From contig OX246737.1 of assembly GCA_945910005.1 (NCBI GenBank), positions 77,805,554 to 77,869,553 on the forward strand: a stretch of DNA of 64,000 bases, read 5' to 3'. A program made the position numbers and the translations under genes. Within the stretch, counting starts at the first letter, position 1. The number at the start of each line of letters is the position of its first letter. This document shows positions 21,354 through 29,888 of the stretch, in pieces. Below the pieces are notes generated by a model that had not been told where the DNA came from, did not search any database, and saw only the letters and a list, made by a program, of their open reading frames with translations. Source of the DNA: Isoperla grammatica (lineage: Eukaryota; Arthropoda; Insecta; Plecoptera; Perlodidae).

Positions 21354-21857
21354 TGAAAAGAAAGCTTGCTAAAACTAAATCCTACAAACTAAAACAACCG
21401 GTGAAGGCTGCATCACTCTTGGTAGCGAAGTGGCTTGGCGCGTACTCGCTGTGACCGTTGGAGGCCTTCTTCTAGACCCACGGCCGGACTCTTCGAAGCC
21501 TGTATAGGGCTTGCCACCGTTGACGCATCCGGCTCTCCCGTATTCATGCTGCTGTTGTACCGACGCACCACTGACGAGTTCCGGGTGTAGTCAACTCCTT
21601 CCGGTGATCGAACAGTCACTGCATTCCGGAACTTGTCAGTGGTACGTCGGTACAACAGCAGCATGAATACGGGAGAGCCGGATGCGTCAACGGTGGCAAG
21701 CCCTATACACGCTTCGAAGAGTCCGGCCGTGGGTCTAGAAGAAGGCCTCCGACGGTCACAGCGAGTGCGCGCCAAGCCACTTCGCTACCAAGAGTGATGC
21801 AGCCTTCACCGGTTGTTTAAGTTTGTAGGATTTAGTTTTAGCTAGCTTTCTTTTCAC
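21354..21857. repeat. large inverted repeat in the 3' pol region of gypsy C
   Basis: Arms of about 220 bp (21354-21580 and 21634-21857) are near-perfect complements around a ~55-bp spacer. The right boundaries read AACAACCGGTGAAGGCTGC and its complement. The minus-strand frame 21775-21413 reads the Pol C-terminus in one arm (RSQRVRAKPLRYQE) and antisense sequence in the other. It replaces the missing RT-integrase segment and probably arose by template switching during reverse transcription. Confidence 0.85.
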
Positions 21858-22638
21858 CGACAGTAAGGGGAGAAACCCAAGCTGAGGGCTGATTAACCCT
21901 TTCAATGATATCATTGGCTATTTTTTCTTCCAGGCTAAGCTTTATACTATCCAGGAGATGCAGAGGGTATCTCCTGGTGCGTTGGACAGTGGGGGTTACT
22001 TCGGGTTTTATCTTAAGTGGCAATTGGAAATCTTTTAATCTGCCTACTCCTTCAAAAACAGTGGGAAACTTTGCCTTCAACTCGTTCTTACGTCTAGTAT
22101 TAGTTTCTTCATAACTATTACTTGCATATGAATTTCTGGAATTAATCTTCATTTCTGCATTAGGCATGGTTTGTTTGCCAGCATGGGAGACATCTGGTAA
22201 TTGACGCAAAGGATAGCCTAGCATGAGAACTCCCAACTCCCTTGCGGTGCGTTTGGACAGCAGAGGACAGCCCCCGCAGCTCATGACACAAAACTTTGCT
22301 TTGATGGTAGTTTTATTGTCCAATGTGGCGGTGGGGTCAAAACGCTCTAGGGGTATAAGAGGTTTAGTGGCCCCAAAAGGAAACAAAGGTTTCTTGTCAA
22401 TGATGGAGGTGCCTTTGACGCCCTGAGCCTTCATTTGCTCCCAGGTAGTTTTATCAATTATGTTTTTAGAGGCACCACTGTCAATAACAAAGTTCACCCC
22501 CACTCCTCCAATGTCAAGGTTGACGGTGTCGTCTTCCGCCTCCCTGTCTCTCAGTTGGAAAACATAGGCATTTTCCTCTTGGTTACCGCTTACTTCTTGC
22601 TCGGACTCGTCCTCAGAATCATCAGCATCGGTTTCCAC
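21838..22638 (-). pseudogene. gypsy C pol: protease and RT N-terminus
   Basis: An acidic leader (ETDADDSEDESEQEVSG) is followed by the aspartic protease NFVIDSGASKNIIDKTTW (near 22460). Then come a linker, a short Pro-rich RT entry (KIKPEVTPTVQRTRRYPLHL) and NQPSAWVSPLTVGEK. The frame ends at the inverted-repeat junction before any catalytic RT motif. Confidence 0.82.
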
Positions 22639-22657
22639 TAACCTGACTAATCTGCCT

Positions 22658-23543
22658 TTAAGCCAATTCTTCGAGCCCCTTTTTTATGCCCCGGAGTGTA
22701 CTCGCCACCACCCCCTCCGTCTGTCTTCCCCAGCCGCCTTGCAAGCTCAGTTCGCGGCTGTTGGTGTCGTGTTTCAGAGGCCACGCGTCACCGCGGTCTC
22801 TCTCGCGGCATGCAGCTTTGAAATGACCACGCTTGCCGCAGTTGGTGCAGGTGCGATCCCGCGCTGGGCAGTCTGGATCGCGGCCGTAATGACCTAAATT
22901 GTTGCAGCGAAAACACTTGCTACCTGCGGGCCTAGTCTGGAGCCTAGCTATCGAATTAGACGGCTCCTGGTTTCCTTCCATCTCCCTAGCTTGGCGCTCG
23001 GAGTTTTCTAAAGCTCTGGCTAGTTCTCTAGCTCGATCATAAGTTAGATCGTCCCCCTGATTTTAGAAGTTCCCTCCTCAACTCATGAGAGGTCGTGTGT
23101 TCGATCAACATGTCTACCAGTAGAGAAGAGTTAGGTGCCTCGTAATTGCAGTTAGCAATGCCTACTTTCAAACGTGAAGAAACTGCAGCGAAGTTTCATT
23201 TTCATCCGGTCTTAAAAGCCGGAACCGAAATCGTTAAAAGTGAAACTAGTGCGGGGGGTAAAATACGCCGTCAGCGCCCTCATGCAAACGTCATACTCAT
23301 CCGGATCACCATCGCCAGTTCCAGCAGGCGCCTGTGCCTCGGGGAGCGTCTCTAAAACTTCCTGGACTTGTTCTCCCGCGAAGTGCAGCAGCATGGCTTT
23401 CTTGCGCGGGGCTTCCGTGATATTCTTCGCCACAAGAAAGTATTCAAAACTACGCTTCCAGCGAGTCCACCGCTGCGAGACACCGCCTGACACCTGCGAG
23501 ACTCATCACCGTGAATGTCAAACTGTTTTATTGCTTCAGCCAT
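22658..23543 (-). pseudogene. gypsy C gag, several frameshifts
   Basis: ATG at 23543 (MAEAIKQFDIHGDE). A frameshift near 23490 leads into SQRWTRWKRSFEYFLVAKNI and KAMLLHFAGEQVQEVLETL, the usual gypsy capsid pattern. Further shifts follow around 23215 and 23060. The last part has the double zinc knuckle CFRCNNLGHYGRDPDC and CTNCGKRGHFKAAC (near 22910-22810). Confidence 0.8.
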
Positions 23544-23655
23544 GATAACGTACACAATTCACTCGCGGGAAAACGTAGCAATCAGACGATCAATCGTCTG
23601 TCCAATGACTTAACAGTAAAAACGTATTACAAATCACAACAACAACACAAAACCT

Positions 23656-23790
23656 AGACCATCTATTGTCCGGCTCACACACTAGACCATCTATTGTCTG
23701 ACTCACGCACAAGGCACAAGACCATCTATTGTCCGACTGACGCACAAAACCTTAACCATCTATTGTCCGACTCACGCACAATTCGGCGCA
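23656..23790. repeat. short minisatellite in the gypsy C leader
   Basis: Four imperfect copies, about 28-35 bp apart, of ACCATCTATTGTCCGACTCA followed by CGCACAA. They lie between the primer-site region and gag. Confidence 0.75.
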
Positions 23791-23836
23791 GCTACTGCAC
23801 GCGCTAAGCAGTCCGCCGCCTCGTCGCCATTGTAAT

Positions 23837-23889
23837 TGCTAATCCAATGTGCTCTGCACGCGTGGGTTCGTATCCCATCCTCGTCGCCA
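23837..23889 (+). repeat. 3' half of tRNA-Ser(GCT), CCA included, inserted at the gypsy C primer site
   Basis: The + strand reads from the anticodon loop (TGCTAATCCAA) through the long variable arm (TGCTCTGCACGCG) and T-arm (GGGTTCGTATCCC) to the acceptor strand ATCCTCGTCGCCA. It matches a eukaryotic tRNA-Ser(GCT) 3' half. CCA is added after transcription, so it derives from mature tRNA, not from a tRNA gene. The T-loop has T where A58 is expected. On both sides stand copies of the LTR end/primer site junction (TCGTCGCCATTGTAAT). It is not a tRNA gene: the 5' half is absent. Confidence 0.8.
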
Positions 23890-23890
23890 T

Positions 23891-24056
23891 TGTAATGTCT
23901 TACCGCGCGCACCTGTTACGCGTCACGTCTAGCACCATCAGTCGACTGCCAGGAGCCTCCCACGCTCGTTCCCCGGCTGTCCGCTAGGGGACCGCCATGC
24001 GGCGGTGAACCCTCGCTGGTGGTGGCGGCGCGCTCACATACAAAACCCTACACTAC
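23891..24056 (-). repeat. 5' LTR of gypsy C
   Basis: Same terminus TGTAATGTCTTACCGC on the + strand as the 3' LTR. It ends CCCTACACTACC, where the other copy has CTACA. About 20 bp shorter than the 3' LTR. Confidence 0.8.
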
Positions 24057-24863
24057 CTATATGTATATTGTCATGTGAGAACTTAATTAGTCCATATCCG
24101 CTTTTGCAGACGGAGATATCAGAAAACAGGGTTTGAATGTAAAACTGATTGTACTCTTACAGCCTTATGCACAAAGATTTGCCGACACATACTTACTGTT
24201 CACTATAAATGGCGGCCTTGCTAGTGCAGATGAACTTGCGGAAGTTCAGATGAATTTTTAGCTATTTGCGAGAAAGTCAATTGAGCTGCAAATTTACAGA
24301 GCTCCCACATATATTTGCGCCGGCAAATACTTTTGTGTATCCGGTTTAATTTAATTTGCGGACGCAAGTTAACAGTTGCGTCCGCAAATAGCTTTGTGCA
24401 TGAGTTAACTAACAAGGCATTCATTTTTTAATTCTAATGTTCAATCATGGACAAATGAAGTATTATATAGTTTTAAAGTTTTATTTAGTTTTGTAGTCAC
24501 CCCAGAACAGGGGTCTCATTGTTGGGTATGGACTGCACCTTCTGACAAGAAATGATAAATTAGTTGTTTATTTATTTATTCAATTTCACCATGCGATTTG
24601 TACAGAGTACAAATATTGGTACAACCTACAAATATAGATAGGTCCTACTTTAAATAGAAAATAAAGTACACATACAAAACTACGAAATATACATAGGCCT
24701 ACATTCAGTAAGAACAGCAGTGATGGGTCAGAGAAACGGGAATGTAAGTTGTTAGTTATAAAAGAATTCTTTCAAAGTGTAGAATGGTAAAAAAAGTTAA
24801 TTAATTAAAGTCTATTTCGTCCATATCCACTTTAATCTTATTTTGATCTTATTATTAGCTATA
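24057..24863. repeat. AT-rich intron with a possible short TIR element at 24162-24405
   Basis: ATGCACAAAG (24167-24176) and its complement (24392-24401) bound a ~240-bp segment. Further matching follows inwards (TTTGCxGAC), and there is an inner palindrome around GCGTCCGC. No clear target duplication, so the class is unknown. The rest of the stretch holds nothing I recognise. Confidence 0.4.
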
Positions 24864-25049
24864 TAAAGTGAGGAAAGGATCCAACAGCTTACCTTCATGT
24901 AGTAAGATGACGGATTTGCGAGTTTGAAGTACACATAAAAGACATAATACAAAATATAACGAGACGTTTCGACCGAGGTCTTGCTCACTCGAGAGAAGAA
25001 TGGCTACTGCAACTTCTCTAGTCAACTAAACAACTAAAATAAACTAGAC

Positions 25050-25052
<3 letters not shown>

Positions 25053-25094
<42 letters not shown>
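25053..25094. repeat. (AT)n microsatellite, left flank of nested PLE E
   Basis: About 40 bp of TA repeats directly before GTAGTAGTAGGTTCTCGGG. A longer (AT)n tract flanks the other side of the element (28354-28427). Confidence 0.9.
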
Positions 25095-25100
<6 letters not shown>

Positions 25101-25183
25101 AGTAGGTTCTCGGGTTGCTGTCCACGGTACTTGCTCTTTAGGGACTGGTTGCTGGCCCAGAAATGGGCCATTGTCAATGTCTC

Positions 25184-25217
25184 GACGTTTCGACAAAATC
25201 GCATTTGCCATCTTCAG
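25184..25217 (-). ncRNA. hammerhead-ribozyme-like core, 3' terminal repeat of PLE E
   Basis: The minus strand reads box I CTGAAGA, helix II GGCAAA / TTTGTC, box II GAAA, a 4-base palindrome ACGT and the triplet GTC. PLE-borne hammerheads with a minimal palindromic stem III are established in other animals. I find only weak pairing for helix I, so activity is uncertain. Confidence 0.45.
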
Positions 25218-25500
25218 GATGATCCGTTGGTTTCAGAGGCTGAGAACCGAATGGTTTCCTCTCCGGTGTGTCCATTGTTTTATACCTAGCCTGGTGCGCT
25301 GTTATTGGTTCGCTAGGAGACCGATTCGCAGCTAGCCAATGGCGTGACGGCGTGTGTGTTGAGCGGTGGCGACGACAGCGCTTAGAGTGCGGCCTCGTCG
25401 AACTACAGTGCACCGGCGAGCGCACCGGCGTTCGCTCCCACCCGGCCGCGCGGGCCGATGTGCCCCTCTCTCGCAGTCCCGTCGCTCGGCCCGTCGGTCT

Positions 25501-28092
25501 TTAGATCTTGTTGGGACGCGCTCGGCTTCTCGTGGTCGGACCCGTGTATGCCGCTACGTCGGGCGCGATCCTGTCGGAGTGTTTCTTTCTTCGTTTGTCA
25601 CCTGGCTTCGGCGGTGGTACTGCATCTGGGGGTGGGTTTATAGGTGTTACTTGCCGCGCCGCCAAGATGCTCTTCCATACTGCGGGGAGCGTGAGTGAGT
25701 CGTCTCGTTTGTTCATAGAGTGTTCTCGTTTGACAATCTCAATGGCTTCTCGGATGGTCCTTGTGCGATAGTGTTCCACTTTGGCCAGTGTCTTTGTATT
25801 GTCAAAGTCAATCCAATGGGCTGTAGCGTCCACGTGTTGAGCCAGAGACGACGACCTCTCCCTGCGTTCTACCGCCAGTCTATGTTCTCTGAGGCGGGCG
25901 GAGACGCGCCGATTGGTTTGGCCTACGTAGGTTTTCCCGCAGAAGCCGCATGGTACCTCGTAGACGCCCTGGGCTTCTAAAGGGATAGAAACTTTGACGT
26001 TCCTCAGTAGGGATGAGATCTGCCTATCTGTGTTAAAGATAGTGGCGATGTTTTTTTTCTTAAGAATCTTCTTTATTCTGTCCGTGATTCCTTTTATGTA
26101 TGGCATGTGAGCAGTACCTAAAGGCTTTTTCTCTTGCTCTTCGGCGACTTTAAACTCTCGGTTGGCTTGTTTATAGGCCTTTGAGATTACGTTATTATCG
26201 TAACCATTGGCGAGAAGAGCTCTCCTCAGTCCCATCATCTCGTCTTTCACGTGCTCCTTGTCTGCCAGTTTCTTAGACCTCGTGGCGAGTGTTTGAACCA
26301 CTGACTTGAGCTGGGCCGGGTGATGGTGAAAGGCTGCGTTGAGATACCGATTAGTGTGGGTAGGCTTGCGGTAGACCGTGTGACCGAGGCTCCCGTCGCT
26401 CCGTTTCATCACTAATACATCCAAGAATGGTAGCTGGTTCTGATGTTCCACTTCCATCGTGAACTTGATCTGGTCGTGTTGTTTGTTGAGATGGCACAAG
26501 AAATTATCGTGAGTCTCTCTCCCATGAGGCCAAATCGCAAAGATGTCGTCAATATATCGTTTGAAAAACGTGGGTTTTAGTAGCGCTGATTCGAGAGCTC
26601 GTACTTCTAGTTCTTCCATAAACAGATTGGCGATGATCGGTGAGAGAGGCGATCCCATAGGTGCTCCTTGGACCTGTTTGTACATCTGCTCCTCGAATTT
26701 AAAATAAGTGTTGGATAAGCAGTGCTCAGCAAGATCTGTGATGTAAGCAGGAGGCTTCTTCTTCTCACGGATTATATCCAGAGCTTCTTGGACTGGCACT
26801 TGCGTGAAGAGAGACACCACGTCAAAGCTTACAAGGATATGATGTGGCTGGACGTTTAACTCTGCTATCATGTCCCGGAAGTGCTCTGCATTCTTGACGT
26901 AGGACGCTGCGTCTTCGGCGTGCGGCTGTAGACGTTTGGCCAAATGCTTAGCCAACGCTTGTAGTGGCGAACCAATAGAGCTCACAATCGGCCGCAATGG
27001 AGCGTTCTCTTTATGAATCTTAGGTAGGCCGTATATCTTCGGGCAGCACGATGAATTCTCCCTCGGTATAATGTACTTCTGGGCCTCAAGGCTGATCGGT
27101 GATGCGATTATCTTGGTTCGGGGGATTTTCTCCAAGTAGGTAGTGGGGTCAGCGTTGTACTTCACGTAGGCAGCGTTGTTGAGTAGATGAGTCATCTTGG
27201 CCTTATAATCCGCCGAATCCATGACGACAGTAGCGTTGCCTTTATCTGCACGAAGCACGACTACCTCGGGATTCTGTCTCAGTGTTTTTAGGGCTAGAAT
27301 CTCTTCCCTGGTGATATTCCTCGGGGGTAGGCGGGCTTTCTGCAACACTCTGCACGTCTCTTGGCGTACTTTCTCCGCTGCGTCGTTGGCCAGGCCTGTG
27401 ACGGCTGCTTCTACGCTTGATATGATATTTTCCAGTGGAATGCGGGACAGCGTGACCGCAAAGTTGAAGCCCTTAGCTAAGACATCCGTCGTAGGTTTGT
27501 CCAGCTGCACATTTGACAAGTTGTATACGGTTTGGGTCATATCAACCTTCTGCTCCGTGGGTGGCCACGCTGGTCTTAATTTCTCGAATTTTCGCTGTTG
27601 GCGCTTTGTTGTTAGTTCCGTGTTGGTCTCTGATCGTAGGTAGGACAGCTGGTCAACTTGAGCCCACAGCACTGGGTGGATTGCGGTTGATAGCTCGTCG
27701 TGGGCGTCATGCAACTTGATGCTTGTTCTGTCCAGCTCGCGGCGTGTTGTGTGTATTGTGTCTCGTAATAATGCTTGGCTGGCTCTCTTCAGTATTTTTG
27801 TCGTAGATCGTGTGGTAGTGTGAAACCGTAATTTCACGAAGTCTGGGATGATGTTGTGATCCCTGCAGCGGCGCAAGAAGGCTAAATCACAGAGCAACTT
27901 TGCCCTTCTGCATCGAAGTTTCTCGTATATCCTAGTAATCCGAAACGTTTCCTCCCCGTAGAGGTATATGATGTTATTCTGTAGGTTTTCGCGGACTGAA
28001 GAAGATGTAGTAGTAGGTTCTCGGGTTGCTGTCCACGTTACTTGCTCTTTAGAGACTGGTTGCTGGCCCAGAAATAGGCCATTGTCCGTCAC
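25501..28092 (-). CDS. Penelope-like reverse transcriptase with GIY-YIG endonuclease (863 aa, intact)
   Basis: Single uninterrupted ORF. The N-terminal ~270 residues are PLE-type, with Arg/Lys-rich helices. The RT follows: VLRADKGNATVVM near residue 280, KIYGLPKIHK near 345, motif A VSFDVVSLFTQVP near 420, QGAPMGSPLSPIIANLFME near 480, and catalytic FKRYIDDIFAIWPHG near 512. The C-terminal GIY-YIG nuclease (near 706-780) has GVYEVPCGFCGKTYVGQTN with the CxxC insertion typical of Penelope endonucleases. The tail is GPTTRSRARPNKI. RT plus GIY-YIG is diagnostic of endonuclease-bearing PLEs. The 5' 70 or so bases lie in terminal-repeat sequence, so the true start could be downstream of 28092. The lack of any stop indicates recent activity. 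Confidence 0.93.
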   Translation of the reverse strand: MTDNGLFLGQQPVSKEQVTWTATREPTTTSSSVRENLQNNIIYLYGEETFRITRIYEKLRCRRAKLLCDLAFLRRCRDHNIIPDFVKLRFHTTTRSTTKILKRASQALLRDTIHTTRRELDRTSIKLHDAHDELSTAIHPVLWAQVDQLSYLRSETNTELTTKRQQRKFEKLRPAWPPTEQKVDMTQTVYNLSNVQLDKPTTDVLAKGFNFAVTLSRIPLENIISSVEAAVTGLANDAAEKVRQETCRVLQKARLPPRNITREEILALKTLRQNPEVVVLRADKGNATVVMDSADYKAKMTHLLNNAAYVKYNADPTTYLEKIPRTKIIASPISLEAQKYIIPRENSSCCPKIYGLPKIHKENAPLRPIVSSIGSPLQALAKHLAKRLQPHAEDAASYVKNAEHFRDMIAELNVQPHHILVSFDVVSLFTQVPVQEALDIIREKKKPPAYITDLAEHCLSNTYFKFEEQMYKQVQGAPMGSPLSPIIANLFMEELEVRALESALLKPTFFKRYIDDIFAIWPHGRETHDNFLCHLNKQHDQIKFTMEVEHQNQLPFLDVLVMKRSDGSLGHTVYRKPTHTNRYLNAAFHHHPAQLKSVVQTLATRSKKLADKEHVKDEMMGLRRALLANGYDNNVISKAYKQANREFKVAEEQEKKPLGTAHMPYIKGITDRIKKILKKKNIATIFNTDRQISSLLRNVKVSIPLEAQGVYEVPCGFCGKTYVGQTNRRVSARLREHRLAVERRERSSSLAQHVDATAHWIDFDNTKTLAKVEHYRTRTIREAIEIVKREHSMNKRDDSLTLPAVWKSILAARQVTPINPPPDAVPPPKPGDKRRKKHSDRIAPDVAAYTGPTTRSRARPNKI

Positions 28093-28218
28093 GCCATTGG
28101 CTAGCTGCGAATCGGTCTCTTAGCGAACCAATAACAGCGCACCAGGCTAGGTATAAAACAATGGACACACCGGAGAGGAAACCATTCGGTTCTCAGCCTC
28201 TGAAACCAACGGATCATC

Positions 28219-28252
28219 CTGAAGATGGCAAATGCGATTTTGTCGAAACGTC
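28219..28252 (+). ncRNA. hammerhead-ribozyme-like core, inverted 5' terminal repeat of PLE E
   Basis: Identical core to the copy at 25184-25217 but on the + strand: CTGAAGA, GGCAAA / TTTGTC, GAAA, ACGT, GTC. The two copies face each other across the element. Confidence 0.45.
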
Positions 28253-28349
28253 GAGACATTGACAACCAGTCTCTAAAGAGCAAGTAACGTGGACAGCAAC
28301 CCGAGAACCTACTACTACATCTTCTTCAGTCCGCGAAAACCTACAGAAT

Positions 28350-28353
<4 letters not shown>

Positions 28354-28427
<74 letters not shown>
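28354..28427. repeat. (AT)n microsatellite, right flank of nested PLE E
   Basis: About 75 bp of uninterrupted AT repeats between the foldback end of PLE E and the 3' untranslated part of PLE D. Confidence 0.95.
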
Positions 28428-28430
<3 letters not shown>

Positions 28431-28498
28431 GTACAATATTTACAAGGCGCTGTTGGGGGGTGTGGTGGCAGGGAGATGAGAGGGGGAAAGGGCTATCA

Positions 28499-29719
28499 CT
28501 AACGCATGTTTAGGTTGGGCGCCAACCTAGATTTAGTGATCCACTGGTGGGCCAACTCCCACCGTCGTAGTTCGCCTGGGTTGCAGCTGGCTGGGAGTGA
28601 TTTTATCACTCTGGTGTTGAAACATCCATTGAATGCCAGGTTATGGGATGCCGCATGTTGAGCCACCGGTTTGTCCATGGTCAGGTTTTTTGTGTCTTGC
28701 CTGTGCCCGTTCATCCGTGACCTAAGTGAGTTCTTAGTTAGGCCAACATATTTGGCAGGGCAGTGGTTGCAGTTCAGTTGGTAGACTACATTGGTGGTTT
28801 GGCAGGTGTTGTGTTGCCTGATTGGGTATGTCTTGCCGGTGGCCTGGGCACTGAACGTGGTGGAAGGTTGATGAATTGGGCACGTCAAGCAACTGTTACC
28901 TCCTTGGCAAGGGTAGGAACCTGCAGGTTCATTTTCAGGAGCGTCCCTGATGCGGCAGTCTCCCCTGACCACTAGGTCCGCAATGTTCGGGGGGCGTCTG
29001 AAGGCTACTCTTGGCAAGGATTTTACAAGATCTTGGGTCTTAGTGGAGGATGTTAAAATGTGAAGGCCACTTTTCATGATACCATTGAGTGCCTGTAGTC
29101 CTGGGTGCCACTGTGTGACTAGAGGTATAACATCATTGGGCGGCGGGATGGTCTGCCTTGCTGGTCTATTGATGCGTTGTTTGACGGTGGTCTTGTCGTA
29201 GCCTCGAGCCACAAAGGCGTTGGTAATGCGTTCGCAATACCTGGCAAGATCATTACCATCTGAGCAGATACGTTGGCCTCTCACTACTAGGGAGTAGGGT
29301 AGTGCTCGTTTGGTATATGTAGGGTGACAGCTGTCGTGATGAAGGTACAGCTGCTTGTTGGTGGGTTTGAAGTGAACATCAGTTCTCAGCCGGCCCGATT
29401 CTAAATAGACATCCACATCAAGGAATGCACCGTGCAAGGATGACGATTCCCAAGTGAAGCGTAACACACTGGCATTGTTGAGGTCCGTGAGGAAGACGTC
29501 TAGTAGTGCTTGGCCGTGGGGCCATACCATAAAGATGTCATCAATAAAACGGAAGAAACACAAGGGCAGATGGTCACGGGTTTCTAGGAACTGCTTCTCT
29601 AGTTTGCCCATGAAGAGGTTGGCATACGAGGGGGCCATTCTGGTGCCCATGGCTGTGCCTTTCGTTTGTAGGTAGTGGCTAGAGTAGTTGCAGTAGGCAT
29701 TCTCCTCTCGAGTGAGCAA
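28499..29719 (-). pseudogene. Penelope-like RT (C-terminal half) with GIY-YIG endonuclease, 406 aa, 5'-truncated
   Basis: Begins inside the RT: HYLQTKGTAMGTRMAPSYAN, then catalytic FRFIDDIFMVWPHG (about residues 56-69), then thumb and connector, and a C-terminal GIY-YIG nuclease (VVYQLNCNHCPAKYVGLTKN near residues 330-350). The RT N-terminus and motif A are absent: the ORF joins directly to the inverted terminal repeat at 29710. It belongs to a PLE family distinct from element E. It could not supply RT, but the nuclease domain looks complete. Confidence 0.88.
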
Positions 29720-29737
29720 GACCTCGGTCGAAACGTC
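29709..29737 (+). other. PLE D terminal motif (hammerhead-related hairpin)
   Basis: GAGTGAGCAAGACCTCGGTC followed by GAAACGTC. Helix II GACC/GGTC and the GAAACGTC core are kept, but box I is GTGAGCA, not CTGANGA. An inverted copy stands at 24963-24991. Related forms occur at 5400-5429 and 5737-5769. Confidence 0.4.
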
Positions 29738-29888
29738 TCGTTATATTTTGTATTATGTCTTTTATGTCTACTTCAAACTCGCAAATCCGTCATCTTACAA
29801 CATGAAGGTAAGCTGTTGGATCCTTTCCTCACTTTATATACCATTCCAGCCGATTGGCACCTACTTTCATAACTTATTATTAGCTATA

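Larger units (their letters stand above)
21110..24056 (-). mobile_element. Ty3/gypsy retrotransposon C with both LTRs, most of pol deleted
   Basis: Minus-strand element: 5' LTR 23891-24056, altered primer-site region (23821-23890), minisatellite leader, gag (to about 22658), protease and the start of RT (22638-21838), then the C-terminal tail of pol within a large inverted repeat, and a 3' LTR 21110-21295. A possible 4-bp target duplication TACC lies at both outer ends. RT, RNase H and integrase cores are missing, so it cannot move by itself. Confidence 0.85.
25095..28337 (-). mobile_element. Penelope-like element E (inner), intact ORF
   Basis: Minus-strand PLE with GTAGTAGTAGGTTCTCGGGTT at both ends of its terminal repeats. 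At its 5' side (28008-28337) the terminal repeat forms a foldback: the segment at 28008-28064 is complementary to 28262-28318. Terminal copies carry a hammerhead-like core. It lies between two (AT)n tracts inside PLE D, so it inserted at or within a TA microsatellite. Confidence 0.85.
24864..29872 (-). mobile_element. Penelope-like element D (outer), 5'-truncated ORF, carrying a nested PLE
   Basis: Bounded by the 16-bp direct repeat CTTATTATTAGCTATA at 24848-24863 and 29873-29888, a target-site duplication. Inverted terminal segments begin TATAAAGTGAGGAAAGGATC at the left and end with its complement at the right. They contain AGGTAAGCTGTTGG and GAGTGAGCAAGACCTCGGTC, then GAAACGTC. The interior has one minus-strand PLE ORF (28499-29719). 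A second PLE (25095-28337) plus (AT)n occupies its 3' part. Confidence 0.8.

Noticed and set aside
23837..23889. functional tRNA-Ser gene
   Set aside because: Only the 3' half is present, it includes a templated CCA, and it lies at a gypsy primer site.
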